Source: Tyto alba (Eukaryota; Chordata; Aves; Strigiformes; Tytonidae). Taken from it: DNA of 64,000 nucleotides. The stretch is from positions 26,725,198 to 26,789,197 of the forward strand of contig NW_024881321.1 of NCBI RefSeq assembly GCF_018691265.1, written 5' to 3'. The notes beneath the pieces were generated by a model. The model did not search any database. It saw nothing but the letters and a program-made list of their open reading frames with translations, and was not told the DNA's origin. Position 1 is the first letter of the stretch, and every line of letters starts with the position of its first letter. This document shows, in pieces, positions 11,401 through 23,800 of the stretch. Position numbers and translations under genes: made by a program.

Positions 11401-13154
11401 AATACTTGAAGCCATACACACAGTTTAAAGAAACTGTAGCTGTGTTTCGTGAATCTTTTATGTGCAAACAAAGGCAGGAGATCAAGACACCAAAGCTTCA
11501 TGACTATTGCCTGTCAAATGAGCTATGGGAGCTGATGATGACTCTGTAACCATATCCATCTGCTTTTGTGAAGTAAAATACATGATCTTAGACCATGGTC
11601 ACTTGACTTTTCTAACTGGGTGAACAATGCTTATTGTAGGCCCCTAGTGACTTTGTCAAGAGACACCCATCAACTGAACAACATCAGTAGAAACTGGGAG
11701 AGATGGCTGAAGTGCTGGAGGTGTCCTTATGGCCATAAAACATGGAAAATTTTTTGATGGCCCAAGTGTTTTCTTAAATCACCTTGGAGTAGGTGGTGTC
11801 AATTTTATCTTGATACCTCTTGTCAATTACAATACTTGTCAATTTAGTATGATACCTGAGTAAATTAATTTCTTCTGACTTCCCAGCATTTTGCAGGTGC
11901 CAGCTTCTACTGCCAGACTTTTTTACATAATGTCTTCTGCTGCTCACTCAAGTAAACAGTGAGTCATGCAAACCTTAGTCTTACTAGCATAGGTAAAATG
12001 TGATGACATGAGTTTCAGCATGTGCTGTGCGAGGCCAATGGGATCTCTACCTGATGTGCTTTCCTGGTGCTGATGATCTCATGGTTACCATTTCTTCACT
12101 TTTATTCCTACAAGGTCACCTAGATTAAAGTTCACATGAGCACTCCTGTCCCGATTGTAAGTACAGCTGTGTACACTGTGTAAAAATGCTCTGTGCCTGG
12201 TTGTGGGTCATCAGCTTGTCTTTCATAGTTCTGTGGTGGGGAGAATCATATTAGTACATGGATAGTTGGTATTCATAGGATGTGATCATAAACTGTTCTC
12301 CACTTTCTGCATCAGAAATGATTTATTTAACTTTTATGCAAGTTTAGAATTTTTCTGTTGTAACTGACCTTTGCCATGTTCAATTAAAAAGCTGTGCCTG
12401 TATCTGTTTTTTTTTTTTGTTTGGTTGGTTTTGTTTTTAATTTTTTTTTTCAAAGTACTAATTCCTTTTATGCTTGGAAAAAAGAACCAATATATTTTAT
12501 GTACAAGTGATCTTTGTTATTGTTATTATTTTCCTTTTATGCCATGTCCTTGACATTTATTATTCAATATTGCTGTTTCATGGAAATGTGAGAGCACTCG
12601 TACTTTGAATACTCAGCTACTCAGTCATCACTCATGTTACAAACAGTGAAAGAATTTGATTCGTTTGACTGTGCTTTTTTTTCTCTTAATCCATTTGAGC
12701 CCTTGGGTGAAGCTGGAACCTCCTTGAAGATACATTGCATGTCTTCTAAAAAGAAGAATATTTAAGTTCTGTTTTGACTTTGTTTTTAGAGAGAAAAATG
12801 TCAATATAGCCATGCAAATAGAACCACAAATTTGTTTGCTTAAAAGGCCAAAATGTTGTGTGTTTCAGATTATATAGAGTGTCTGCTCAGGTGACTGAGA
12901 GTATTCCCAGGAGACCCGTTTGAGAGAGTTTATAGGAAGCAAACCTATAAAGGAATGTTCTGGACACTGACATTAGTGTAAATGCACATAGTACTTGTTT
13001 GTGCTTTGCTACCAGTGGATGAGCAGGCAAATTAATGGTAGGTGTGGTATGGACTGAGGGACATGTGAAGAAATATAAAATAGTGGAGACCATTCAGTTA
13101 TTTCATGGAATGAAGTTATGTCACTGTCTGCTAAAACTATTCTGAAAAAAAGTA
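8405..13154. other. Unique AT-rich non-coding stretch
   Basis: About 4.7 kb without a recognisable gene. Small items: a GA-rich and GACA-rich patch near 8650-8705; a T-rich patch near 12406-12450; an inverted repeat AGACATC/GATGTCT at 9820-9838; and short reading frames without protein similarity. The part near 9600-9860 has the feel of an old dispersed repeat, but I cannot name it. The remainder shows nothing notable. Confidence 0.5.
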
Positions 13155-14195
13155 AAGGAGCGTATGGACCAGGGCACATCTAGTTAATATAGTCTGCCTG
13201 TATTTACAAAAATCTTTCAGCAAAATTCCTTATCAAGTGTTTAATAAGAAATTAAGCTTCTGTGGAATAAGAGGAAAGATCTTTCCAGAGTTCTATGTTT
13301 AAGGATAGGAAGGAAAGATTAATAATGAAATTAAAGAATAAAAATGATAAAAATTTTCAACAGTAGAATAGTGGAATACCACAGCTATTTGTCCCAATAT
13401 AGGGAGGTGATAAAGTTTGCTAGTGATGCTGAATTATTCAGGGTAGTATACTCATAAGTGAACTCAAGTTTTAAGATACTAAGTAGGTGATAAAACAGCA
13501 GATGAAATTCAGTAATGATAAATCCAAAGACAGGTGTGTTAGGGAAAAGCAGTCTTACCTATTCATATGTAGGGATTGTCTCTAAACTGGCTGCTAAAAT
13601 GGTAAAATGCATTTTCAAGCTTGATAGCTCTAGAAAACATTGGAGAGGGATGACAAGCTTCATCATAGGTATGGAGTGGTGTCTGGATAAGAACATCTAA
13701 CTAGACTAAGGCTTCATTAAGAAAAAATAAGTGACTAAAGATGAATACAGTAAAAGTGTATGAAATCATTCTGGGGTTGAGTAGGAAAATGATTATTCAC
13801 TGTTTCTCATAAGTATCATGTACTAGTAAATCAAATTATCAGGTAGCAGGTATAAAATGAAGAAAAGGAATTATTTTTCATACAGTGCATAATGAATTAA
13901 TGGATTTCACTTCCATAGGAAGTTCTGGAGTCAAAAAATACATAAAGGATAAAGTCTGACTGAATTAATGGAAAAAGATTCCCACAAGGAGTGTCAGACC
14001 CTAAGATGCAAAGTTTACAAAGTCCTGAAATCACACATTTCTGGGAAATGGGAGCAGACATTGTGGAATTCTTACTGGGGGATTTTTCTGCATTTAGTAG
14101 ATTTGTAATGGTTATATTCATTACACTGTTTCAGACACAGGATACCTCGAAGGATCTTTGTTCTGGCCCAGTACTGCTGCTCATACCATCTTACA
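13155..14195 (+). mobile_element. Ancient CR1-type LINE, 3' portion, degenerate
   Basis: The + strand follows the order of the reverse-transcriptase half of an old sauropsid CR1 lineage, the type abundant in turtles and crocodilians. Landmarks are a GGAATAAGAGGAAAGATC segment (13263-13280), a stretch equivalent to the F-A-D-D catalytic loop (about 13412-13440, reading roughly KFASDAELF, so the first catalytic Asp is lost), CAGATGAAATTCAGTAATGATAAATC (from 13499), 'GGAGTGGTGTCTGGATAAG', the TTTTTCATACAGTGCATAATG block near 13872, and a 3' end resembling 'ACAGGATACCTCGAAGGATCTTTG..CTGGCCCAGTACTG' near 14135-14175. Many stops and indels show it is long dead. The 5' limit is where similarity becomes unreadable. 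It contains no A-tail, as expected for CR1. Confidence 0.8.
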
Positions 14196-14397
14196 GTCTC
14201 ATGTAACTGCTTGTATTCCATGCTTTTAAAAAGTGCAATAACCCTTGGGTAGCAGATCAGACCCAGTGTCCACCTGCCTCTACCTCTTGTGCCAAACAAA
14301 ACCCAGCAGTGTTTAAGGTTTGCACCAGCATACAGTTATGCTTCTACTCCTACACACTCAATTGCCTGCAATCTGCAGCTTGGAGATTTTCTAAACA

Positions 14398-14428
<31 letters not shown>

Positions 14429-14713
14429 AATAATACTGTTGTGTTTTCTTAATCTAAATGCATCTGATTGTTTTTGAACTTACACTTTCGGCATCTATAA
14501 CTTCCTGTTGTAATGAAGTTCAACATTGCCCAGATGCTGTGAGAAGTATCTTCTTTTTCTTATTTTGGGTGAATGACCTGATAATTTCATTTACTATCCC
14601 TCTACTATTTGTACTATGGTGCACAGTTCTTCAGGCACAGCGTTTCCTATTCACAGTATCTACAATGGTATTGATTTTACATTTTTCTTTTCCAGTTAGG
14701 TGTCTTTATTTGT
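14196..14713. other. Spacer with T tract between old LINE and LTR
   Basis: It holds a 25-T run (14403-14427). Words near 14246-14275 (CAGATCAGACCCAGTGTCC) resemble the reverse complement of the same old CR1 3' end. If that is real, a second remnant lies tail-to-tail with the LINE to its left. No gene is seen. Confidence 0.4.
14403..14427. repeat. Poly(T) tract, 25 T
   Basis: An uninterrupted run of 25 T with no attached retroposon body recognised. Confidence 0.9.
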
Positions 14714-14718
14714 CTAAT
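14714..14718. repeat. Target-site duplication CTAAT, left copy
   Basis: It directly precedes the TG of the LTR and is identical to 15283-15287. Confidence 0.9.
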
Positions 14719-15282
14719 TGTGTCTGTCTGAGATGGAGTTAATTTTCCCCATAGCAGCCCTCATACTGCTGTGCTTTGTATTGGTAACTAGAAAGGTATT
14801 GATAGCACACCAGTGTCTTGGCTACTGCTGAGCAGTGTTCCTGTATCTCCAACACTTCCCCCTCACCAGTAGGCTGGGGGTGGCAAGATCTTGGGAGGGG
14901 ACACAGCCAGAACAGCTGACTCAAACTGACCAAAGGGATATTCCATACCATATGATGTGTGCTCAGCAATAGAAGATAAGAGAAAGGAGAAGGAGGGGGG
15001 GCATTTGTTATTATGATGTTTGTCTTCCAGAGCAACCATTATATGTACTGAATCCCTACTTCCCAAAAACCAGCTGGACATTGCCTGCTAATGGGAAGTA
15101 GAGAATAAATCTGTTTTCTTTGCTTCTGTGTACTGCCTTTGCTTTTGCTTTATTACAGTGCCTTTATCTTGACCCATAAGTTTTTTCCATCTTATTTTGT
15201 CCCCTGCCCTGCCTTGCTGGAGAGGGGTATGATAGAGCAGCTTGGTGGGCACCTGATGTCCAGCCAAAGTCAGCCCATCACA
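14719..15282 (+). mobile_element. Solo ERVL-type LTR, 564 bp, intact ends
   Basis: The element starts TGTGTCTGTCTGAGATGG and ends CCCATCACA, so it has canonical TG...CA ends. It is flanked by an identical 5-bp duplication, CTAAT, on both sides; five bases is typical of ERVL-type integrases. Internal wording matches a widespread bird LTR: AGATGGAGTTAATTTTCCCC, a 'GAGGGGACACAGCCAGAACAGCTGAC' block, GACCAAAGGGATATTCC, ATGGGAAGTAGAGAATAAAT with the AATAAA signal at 15104-15109, a TATCTTGACCCATAAG block, and the terminal GTCCAGCCAAAGTCAGCCC. There is no internal retroviral sequence next to it. It therefore arose by recombination between the two LTRs of a provirus, which left one LTR and the original duplication. 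The usual TATA position near 14965 reads CAATAGAAG and looks weakened. It differs in internal wording from the LTR at 5.8 kb, though the two share U5-like end wording. Confidence 0.93.
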
Positions 15283-15287
15283 CTAAT
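15283..15287. repeat. Target-site duplication CTAAT, right copy
   Basis: It directly follows the terminal CA of the LTR and is identical to 14714-14718. Confidence 0.9.
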
Positions 15288-18200
15288 CTCCTCTCAAACA
15301 GAAGTTGATCCATAACTTTGCTTATCTTTGCCATATCCATCTTTGCTGTACATTCCCTAGTTCTTCCATACCTGCAGAGTCGCAGACAGATCTTCTCATG
15401 GGTTATTAGACAAGTTTTTGTAATGCTAGTCATGAATAAAGAGAAGCTGCAAAATGTGTCTTGTAGACGTGCAGGCAGGATCATGGACTTCACTATGAGC
15501 TCTTCCAGAGCAAACGAAGTGATGCAAAGTAAGCAATGTAGGAATGCAGAGGTGTCTTTCATTTCTCTGGGCAGAGATAAACTGATACATATACAGTACT
15601 GTCGTCATGCTGAGCTTTGCATCAACAATAACAGGAATGCAGGAGCAGAATACAGATAGCTTAACTGTCTTAATGAAAACAAATATTTGGAAATACTTTT
15701 TGTTTCAATTTTTGCAGTTACATCTGATAATATAACTATCATGGTGGAGACAAGAGTCCAAGGAGTGTTCTCTTCTGTCTTCATATGGCAGTGTATTGGC
15801 CAGCTGTGGTTTCAGATTTTAGTGAGGTACAAGTACAGCTCTTTATTTTGGTCCCATAGGTAAAAAGGCAATAGCTTCAAGTGCAGCTGAAGAAAAGATT
15901 GATGAAGGAGGTCACAGATGTCTAAGGGCAGAGGTCTTCTGCCCTTTTTGCACCTGCATATGGGTGTCATGGGGAAGGCTACTGAGATCCCTTTTTCTCC
16001 AGTCCACAGCAGAAGAGCTCCTGCTTATTGAAGCAAATCCTAACAGACTTGAGTTTTTCTCAATAAATGCAGTTTTTCTCAATCCTAATGTTATACCCTG
16101 TATTAGATCTTATATCATACCTGAGCTGGGATTAATCGTGGCCAACCCGAAGGATAATGATGTTCTTAAATTTCCAGTGCTCATCTGTATTGTTAGCTGT
16201 ACTTACATTTATTCAAAAAGAAGTATTCTTTCTTCATGTTTTTGTGCCTTCAGAATAGTATCTATCAGAAAAAAAAAAATTAATGCCTTTACACTGTGCA
16301 GCATCCTTTGCACTTTAACTTATTTTCAAATTCAATACAAGATTTGTAAAATCCTTCATTGTAACAGTAATCCTTTCATGGTTCGTTTTTTTCTGATTTA
16401 TTCTTCTTTACATTTTTGTATTTTCTTAGATTGTAGGTTTTGGGATCAAATAATAGAGTCAGAAGTTGGAAATCAGAATTCCCTAATTATGAAACTGTAT
16501 TAAAAACAACTTTAATGTTTGTAGTAGGTCTTTTTTATACATGCTTCTTAACAGTTTTTTTTTTCCTTATTATAAGAGTATTTTTTTTTTCAGATGGAAG
16601 TTGTGCCTTGAATAATTATGTTTAAATGAATATCTAAGGAAAATACTAAATAATGTAAGACTTCTTATGACACTGTATTATTTTAAACTACTGATGTATT
16701 TAATGATTTGTTTGAAGTATATTTTCTTCTTGCACTATGAAAATTTGCTCTATTTACATAACAGAATAAAATCAATGTATATGAGTGGAAGTTTAAGGTT
16801 TGCAGACAAGACTTTTAATCAAGATCTTTTAAATTTGGATATTCATAAGAATTCAGATAATGTAAAGAAATTCAATCACCTGAACAATGAAAAAGGGAAA
16901 GACTGTACTTCCTCTGTTAGACCACTGGCTGCAGAGCGGGTTTACTGACTGATTTAAAATACTGTATGTGTGTTTTGGCATTCAAATGCTGGAATGCATT
17001 CCTTTCATTTTTATCATTTGAAGAGGAATGACATTTATGGTATATAAGGCATAGTGGAAAAAAGTAGACATTTTTATCTGCTAAGGAAAGGGTTAAAGAT
17101 CTGTTTGCACCAAAGGCCAGTGTTTTCTTAAGGGCTCCTTTGTTCCATATGTGTACTTCTACAGTAATAAATAAATTCATTTTTAATACTATAAAGTGAA
17201 GGAGCCAAGTTAAGATTAAATTAGTTATTTTGTGGCATACCATCATCAATTTAGTTTCAACAAATTACTGTGAATGTTTTTACATAGGCATTACATACTT
17301 GCTTAAAATGCACTCTAATTATATGCTAGGCTAAATTTTGGGTGGTTTTGCATAAATAATACTATTTATAGAAATTGTATTACTATATTACTGTAAAATT
17401 AACTTTTTTCTTTTACATTCAATTTACTACATTTATTCAAACTGACTAGGTACTTTAAACATATAATTTAAACAGTATTTTTTAATATGTGCAATTTAAG
17501 CAAAAAAAATGGAGTGATTCCCAATCCTCTTTGGTAAATGTGTACAAATAATACTTTTTAAAGGATAAATTACAATTCTGAAAATTTTTTTTTTCAAAAG
17601 ATTTGAAACTTGATATTACATAGGTGATATTACTTTAAACAATGTTATCTGTGAAAGGTGAACATGTAAAATGCAGGAAATATAGTGTCAAGACTGATGT
17701 CCTATATTTATAGTCTTGTGATATTTTATATTCAATTATATGAAAGCAAACTTTTCCTGGACATTGTATTGATTTTCCAGAAATTTAGACTGCATTCTTT
17801 AAGAACAAATTACTCTGAAAGTATGAACCCGTTGCACTGGTCCATCCTTTGCTGATCCTTCTGCTTACTTTTACGTCAGACTGAATTTGACCTGAACAAC
17901 ACAAAACAGGTTTTATAACATGGTTAAGAAGAAATGACATTGGGAGAAGGGGAGGATTATATTACCTGGAGTGGTACCACGGTAAATAAACACACTTCTG
18001 ACATTTTTTCCTTTTTTTTCTCCCATTAGCTTTCACTGCTTTATGATTTATGTCTTACAGTTTCAAATAAAACCCCAACAAATGAACAAAAAAAAACAGA
18101 AAAAAAATCCCCTCAGAACAACAAAAAAACCTGTATCTGCAAGTTCAGTTACTTTTGTTGTGTACTGCAATAGCAGTTACTGGTTATGTTTAATGCTTGT

Positions 18201-20596
18201 AGGCAGAGGACAGTGACCTGCCAACATTTCTGTTGGTTTGAGAACACAACTGTTACTTCATATAAGTGTAGGGAAATTAAAAACTTCTCTTTCATAATTT
18301 CAATCTCGGTGAAATCTGCAGAAGGAGTTTAACCTCTAAAAAACCCTTGCTTGGATTAGTTACATAAAAATGAATCAAATACTGATTTTCTTGAATTGCT
18401 TAAAGTTGTTGCAGCTTTTACTTTCTCTCAACTGCAAAGAAACACACTTATTGAAATGGATGTGGGACTTTGGGCACAGGATATCAAGCCATCATGCTTA
18501 GCAAAATGGTGCACCACAATGCAAGGCCAAGATGATGTCTTGATGGCTAGTCTGATAAAGTTGGGATGTCTTTGGCTTATAGAAGTTACTGAAGCCCACT
18601 AGAGGGCTCACAAAGTGTTTGAAGACACTGTGTTTTCCTATACTGCCTTTTTTTTTTTTTTTTTTTTTTTCCTGCAGGACCTAATAGTAGAAAGGACCTG
18701 CTAGGATCTGGAATAAAGTGTACTGAGTGTAAGAAGAGAGCTCTCAAATTGTTTTAAGGATTGCTATCATCTACAAATTCCCAATACTTTAGTGTATGTA
18801 CCAAGCCTCTGTAGTATTGTTGTACAAAAGACGCTCCCTAAGAACCAGATTCTGCACATACTTGAGCATATGTGCATTTTCATTTGCCAGGAGCAGTTCA
18901 GTTTTCCACTCTGCCTCCTAGCACATGACTTAAAATTCAATAAAGATTGGATTCAGCTTCGGAACAAACACCTAAACATCTAAGTGTGAACTAGGCATCC
19001 AGGCTTCTCATATAGACAATGTAGTTTTAGGCAAACCAGGAGCACCATTTGGCCCACATTAAAGTTAACACATTGAATATGATTCAAGTTGGCTGTGATG
19101 ATCCCATTTGCCTATCCCTAATGGTTTACAGATGCTACTAAAGAAAGTTACAGGTGTCCTATCTCCCATTGGAGTGGTTTGGATGTGCTGTGAAACCTCA
19201 GATGGCATAAGGTTCCTGTGCAGGCAGCTAGATTAATCACCTTTGGTCAGCTGAGTAACTCTCATCCTAGGGTAAATTACAAATTTCTAGACCGTTATGA
19301 TTAGCAGAATATCTATCTCAGTATGCATACCATTTTTTAACTAAAGCCAAAGCAATTTTTAATACTGGATTTCTGCCCCTCTAGTGCTTTCCACAGAGAA
19401 TAAATGATACATGTGCTTAATTTAGAAGCATGTTTGGTATAATTCAGTCTTTCTGTATTATCAAAGCAAAAATTACTGCTGGTAGGGTGGGAGGACTGGA
19501 GCTCCTTATCCTGCCTATGCTGGGCTCTCTTCCCACAGGACCAGGATGAAGATTAGCAGGTTTTTGGAGATGACTTCCTAGTTCTTTCATGATGGCTGTC
19601 CATAATACAAGTGCAGTGGGCTCATCAGGACTGACAATACCCCAGTGCTCTTGGCATTGTATACAGCATAGGTTGGCTCTCTTGACAAAGAGTAAGCCTC
19701 TTTTGTAACTAGGAAATCCCTATATATCCTTTGAATAACATTATTTTAAAACCAGTATTACCAGAATAAGTCAAACTCATCAATAATCCTCTGCTTTTAT
19801 CTGAAAAATTGAATATGAGTGTTTGGAAAAGCTAAAATGTTGATGAACATCTAAACCTTGCTATATATAGCATCTCATACAGAAAAAGTACTACAATACA
19901 AATATCGAAATGAGACGCAGTGAGCCATCATTAGTTTGTTCCGACTGATACTAATGATACTATTTTAAAGCATTTTTTTAACAAGAGTCCTCTGTATTTA
20001 GGAGAAAACACAGCCTATCCTCTGAAGTATCTTTTCAACCATTTCCACTTGAGGAAGAAAAGGACTTCCAAGCTGAAAAAGCTTTTGGAACCACATAGCT
20101 CAAACTAGAATGAAGTCACGGTAATCCTCTGTCCTTTAGTAGCAGGTCAGATTAGAGGCTCACAGAGATCTTTATGACTTTATAATCTGTGATTAACATA
20201 TTAATTTTTAACTGTGTGCTTTGGTCCAGTTCTTTGCCACAATGCATATAAGCATGTCCGTCTTTGGAGCAGGTGGAGCCAAAGAAAGGGGTTAAAATTA
20301 GGCAGATGTTGAAGTGCTTTGCAGGCTTGAGCTTGAGTCCCAACATCCTGAGATCTTTGTCTTTCAGAATGAATGCAGTGAAATGTCTTTTTCTGCCATG
20401 GTTGTATTCACGCCTTTGACTTTATTTAAAAATATATAAATAAATAGATAAATGAATTATTAAGGATATAGTACATTTTCTTTGCCTAAAGAAGCAATTT
20501 TATTAATTAAGAAATGTGTTAAAATAAGTTTTATTTAGATGGGTTAATCTGCTTTTCCCTAAGTTTGTTTTTTTTTTTTTTTTAATTTTACATTTA
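15288..20596. other. Unique AT-rich non-coding stretch
   Basis: No gene is recognised. It contains the longest reading frame of the window (15964-16503, 179 codons, + strand), which has no recognisable domain and is discussed in the findings. It also holds a 23-T tract ending in CCTGCAGG (18648-18678). The stretch 16500-17900 is especially AT-rich and featureless. Confidence 0.5.
18648..18670. repeat. Poly(T) tract, 23 T
   Basis: An uninterrupted run of 23 T followed by CCTGCAGG. On the + strand this resembles a strong polypyrimidine tract plus 3' splice site, but no coding exon follows. Confidence 0.9.
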
Positions 20597-20800
20597 CATA
20601 GAATCATAGAATACCCCTGGGAACAGACATTGCAGGTCATCTGGTCCAACCTTTCTTGATAAAAGCACAGTCTAGACAAGATGGCCCAGCACCCTGTCCA
20701 GTGGAATCTTGAAAGTGTCCAGTGGTGGGGAATCCACCACTTCCCTGAGGAGATTATTCCAGTGGCTGATATGTGTACCATTTTGCTCTCTGCATAATTA
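20597..20800 (-). repeat. CR1 LINE 3' fragment, antisense, older subfamily
   Basis: It begins with the CATAGAATCATAGAAT tail and continues CATCTGGTCCAACCTTTCTTG, ACAAGATGGCCCAGCACC, 'CCTGTCCAGTGGAATCTTGAAAGTGTCCAGTGGTGGGGA' and CCACTTCCCTGAGGAGATTATTCCAGTGGCTGA. This is the other common avian CR1 3'-end wording, distinct from the copies at 7.2 and 8.2 kb. The element lies on the minus strand and is truncated at its 5' side near 20800. It is preceded by a T-rich run at about 20567-20583. No coding part remains. Confidence 0.9.
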
Positions 20801-23800
20801 TCAAGTTTTGAAGTGTTTTGCCACAGACAGCTCTAACTGTTGACCAGAACCCTGTTCACTAAAAACTAAACCAACAGATGACCAGCAAGAGAATGACCAG
20901 AATTTATATAAAAGTGTGGGTAATTCCAGATGGCCAGCTGATTTGGAAAATCACTCTGTGAGAGTTTTAAGACATTTATGGTAGTTGTTGAGGTCCTGTT
21001 TCTCCTTGTACAAGCAAGTTCTGGGTTTTGAGCTGGTAAGCTATATAATTAGCTGAGACATTGTTTAGGACTATGTGCAGGCAGTGATGGGAAAAAGAAA
21101 GCATAGAAGCAGCAAGAGAGTTTGCCCTGGTCTCTGCATGCCTCTACCTTTTGGCAAAGTTGCACTTTTACAGTCTGGTGGTAATGTTGATTTGTGATTC
21201 TTAGCAAGTGTACATTAGCTGTCTGAAAGTCTATACCAGAGTTAAGGTTGCCAAGGGCACTTTCAGCTCTTGAGTTCAATTAGTTTAATTTTCATACAGT
21301 ATAGTAGTGCATTTTAGAACACAAGGAGGTGATGAATTAAAGTAAGGCTGACTTCAAATTATGAAAAAACCCTGAATGTATGCCCTAAAGTATTCTAACA
21401 CTGCCTGACTGAATCAGCCAGTAGGTACTGGGAACAGTAACAATTGTACAATAGTACGTCTAAGTAGCTTTGGAATTGCTTGTGTTGTATGACAAATATT
21501 TGAGTTTGCAGCATATACGTTGTTGCTGCTTCATCTTCCATTCACAGTATTAAGTGCAAATATACTGAATAGTGGGGAAATTGGTTGAAGGAGTTTGTCA
21601 GTGTTGTGAATGATGTATTAAGACCATAGTGGAAGCCTGAGGCCTGAAAGTGAACTTTGTGGGTACAGGTAGAATTGGACTCAGTTACCACAATTTAGGT
21701 GTCTAATGCTATTTGAGATGTCCTGGCATATCTGAGGCAGGCAGGTAGTGCTAGTGAATGTGACCCAGGCCCAGATGCAGATTGTAGCTATGGAGCCAGA
21801 TTCTCCCCTGAGTGTTCAAGAACATCAGGGGCAGGATTTGTTTCTTGAGTACCAGTTGAGGTGGCCTAGTGCGTCCCATTGATGGGCAACTAAAAAATAC
21901 TAATGAAACTTACAGGTCTTCCATAGACTCTATGTTGTATCTGTGTTGTATCATCTCCATGCATGTATTATGGGTACCTCACAGCTTCTTAAATGACTTT
22001 AGATGCCTGTATTGAAATAATCAATTCTATATATAACTCTTTATTTACAATGTCGGGAACTTGTTCATATTTAGACACCTAAATGTATATTAATGAAGAA
22101 CTGAACATATCTCACTTTCAGTACTAAGATTCTGTATCACTGGGAAAAACAGGATAGCATTTTGTCATTGTGTATAAAAAAATAGTGATATGGATGATAG
22201 AGATCAATGCAATAACAACATGTAAATAAAAGCAGTTTAGGAAAATATTTTTGTATAAAGAAGTGATGAGGATTGCAAAGGCTTTTTGGTGAGTAGTAGA
22301 TTCAGAGTTAGAGTGCAAACCATACTTAAGTGGTTTCCTTTTAGCTTGTGCCTAATGCACTTATTTTGCTTTCACATAATGGTTTCTTTTCCCATGATTC
22401 TTCTATACTGTTCCATAACATCTGTAGTGGAAATATTCTGCCCCTGTTATTAAGGAGGGCAGAGTTGAGGTTAACATTGTTATATCTTATTTCTTTGATA
22501 TTTTAGAGACTTGGGGATATTTTAGTTCAAATTGTGACACTAGCAGGTGACCCTGACTATACATGAGCTGGTGGGTTAACCTTGGCTAGCAGCCAGATGC
22601 CCACCCTGGCCTCTTGCCACAGCGGCCACCCCTGCAGCCCCCCACATCTACCAAAACCTTGCCACCTACACCCAATGCAGTCAGAAACAGTAATTTCCAT
22701 TTTGTGCCAATTAAGAAAATATCCATCCTTCCCTCCTACTTCCTGTTGTTGTTTGAAGATCATTCTTCTATACAAAATTAACCCTTTTCCTACTTTTTAA
22801 AATTCTTTTATTTCTACTTACTGTTTGACCTTCTTTTGAGGTGAGGAAGTGGTGTGAGTAAGTAGGGATTGATGAGCTAAACAAAAGAGACAGGGAAATT
22901 ATAGAGACTGAGTGAGATCCATGGTGACAGACTGTTTTCAAGAATGGAAGGGAAAAGGAGATCTTCATGACATGTACATCCCACATGTGCAGACTTACTC
23001 ACCTGTTTATACTCCCCTGTGTTGTGCTGGCAATACCATTATCCCTAGAAGTTTGTTCACTAGCAATTACGAATTGAAAGGGAAATTTGCGGTTCTGTCC
23101 TCTAATCACAGAGCAACACAAGATCCTCAAATGAGATGCTGAAGCAGATGCTGAAATAAAAAAGATTTACAAAAAATATTTGTAAAGGAGTTTGTTAATG
23201 GATGAAACAAATTGTCTTATCTGTTTCTTAATATTTGTAGTTCTCCTCTGTCAGAATCCCCAGAAAGTAAAGGCCATTTCAGACCTTTATTCATTGATGG
23301 GTCTTACAGTTTTTTTGAAAATCTACTTCTTAACGCTCTAATAACGATACCGTATTCTCAAGAACATAACAAGGATTATCCCTAATGAAAATACTCCTGA
23401 GCCCTATCTCATAGCATCAGAGGGAGACATATCATGTTTGCTTTGAGAGAAGAGTATGATGTAGCTCTATCAGTATTGTTACCCATGTGGCAGTGGAAAA
23501 TTATTGTTAATGAACTCTTTTGAAAGAGCTTTAAACTTTTGAACTTAAAATCTTGAACTTAAATCTTTTAAATTTAAAAAAAAGCGCCCCACAAATTTTG
23601 AGCTACTTTCTAAAATGTGAACACCAAAATTAATGTAATATTTCAGTAATGTTCTAGATGTCTTAGTACAACCAAAAGTAGTATCTGCCATCTTAGCTAC
23701 AGCCTTATGCTTGAAGTACATGCTTAGTTGGCCATTTATGCTTAATTTTAAGTCCTTCTCAACTTCACTGAATTCCTTTGAAATTCTTCTGTCGTGTGAG

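Noticed and set aside
14233..14300. Antisense old CR1 3' end tail-to-tail with the 13-kb LINE
   Set aside because: A short, diverged match; mentioned in the spacer entry but not called.
14458..14742. 94-codon hydrophobic frame
   Set aside because: It runs from unique AT-rich DNA into the LTR at 14719; random AT-rich translation looks hydrophobic.
20503..20781. 92-codon minus-strand frame
   Set aside because: It lies mostly on the CR1 3' end on its sense strand, which is not an independent gene.
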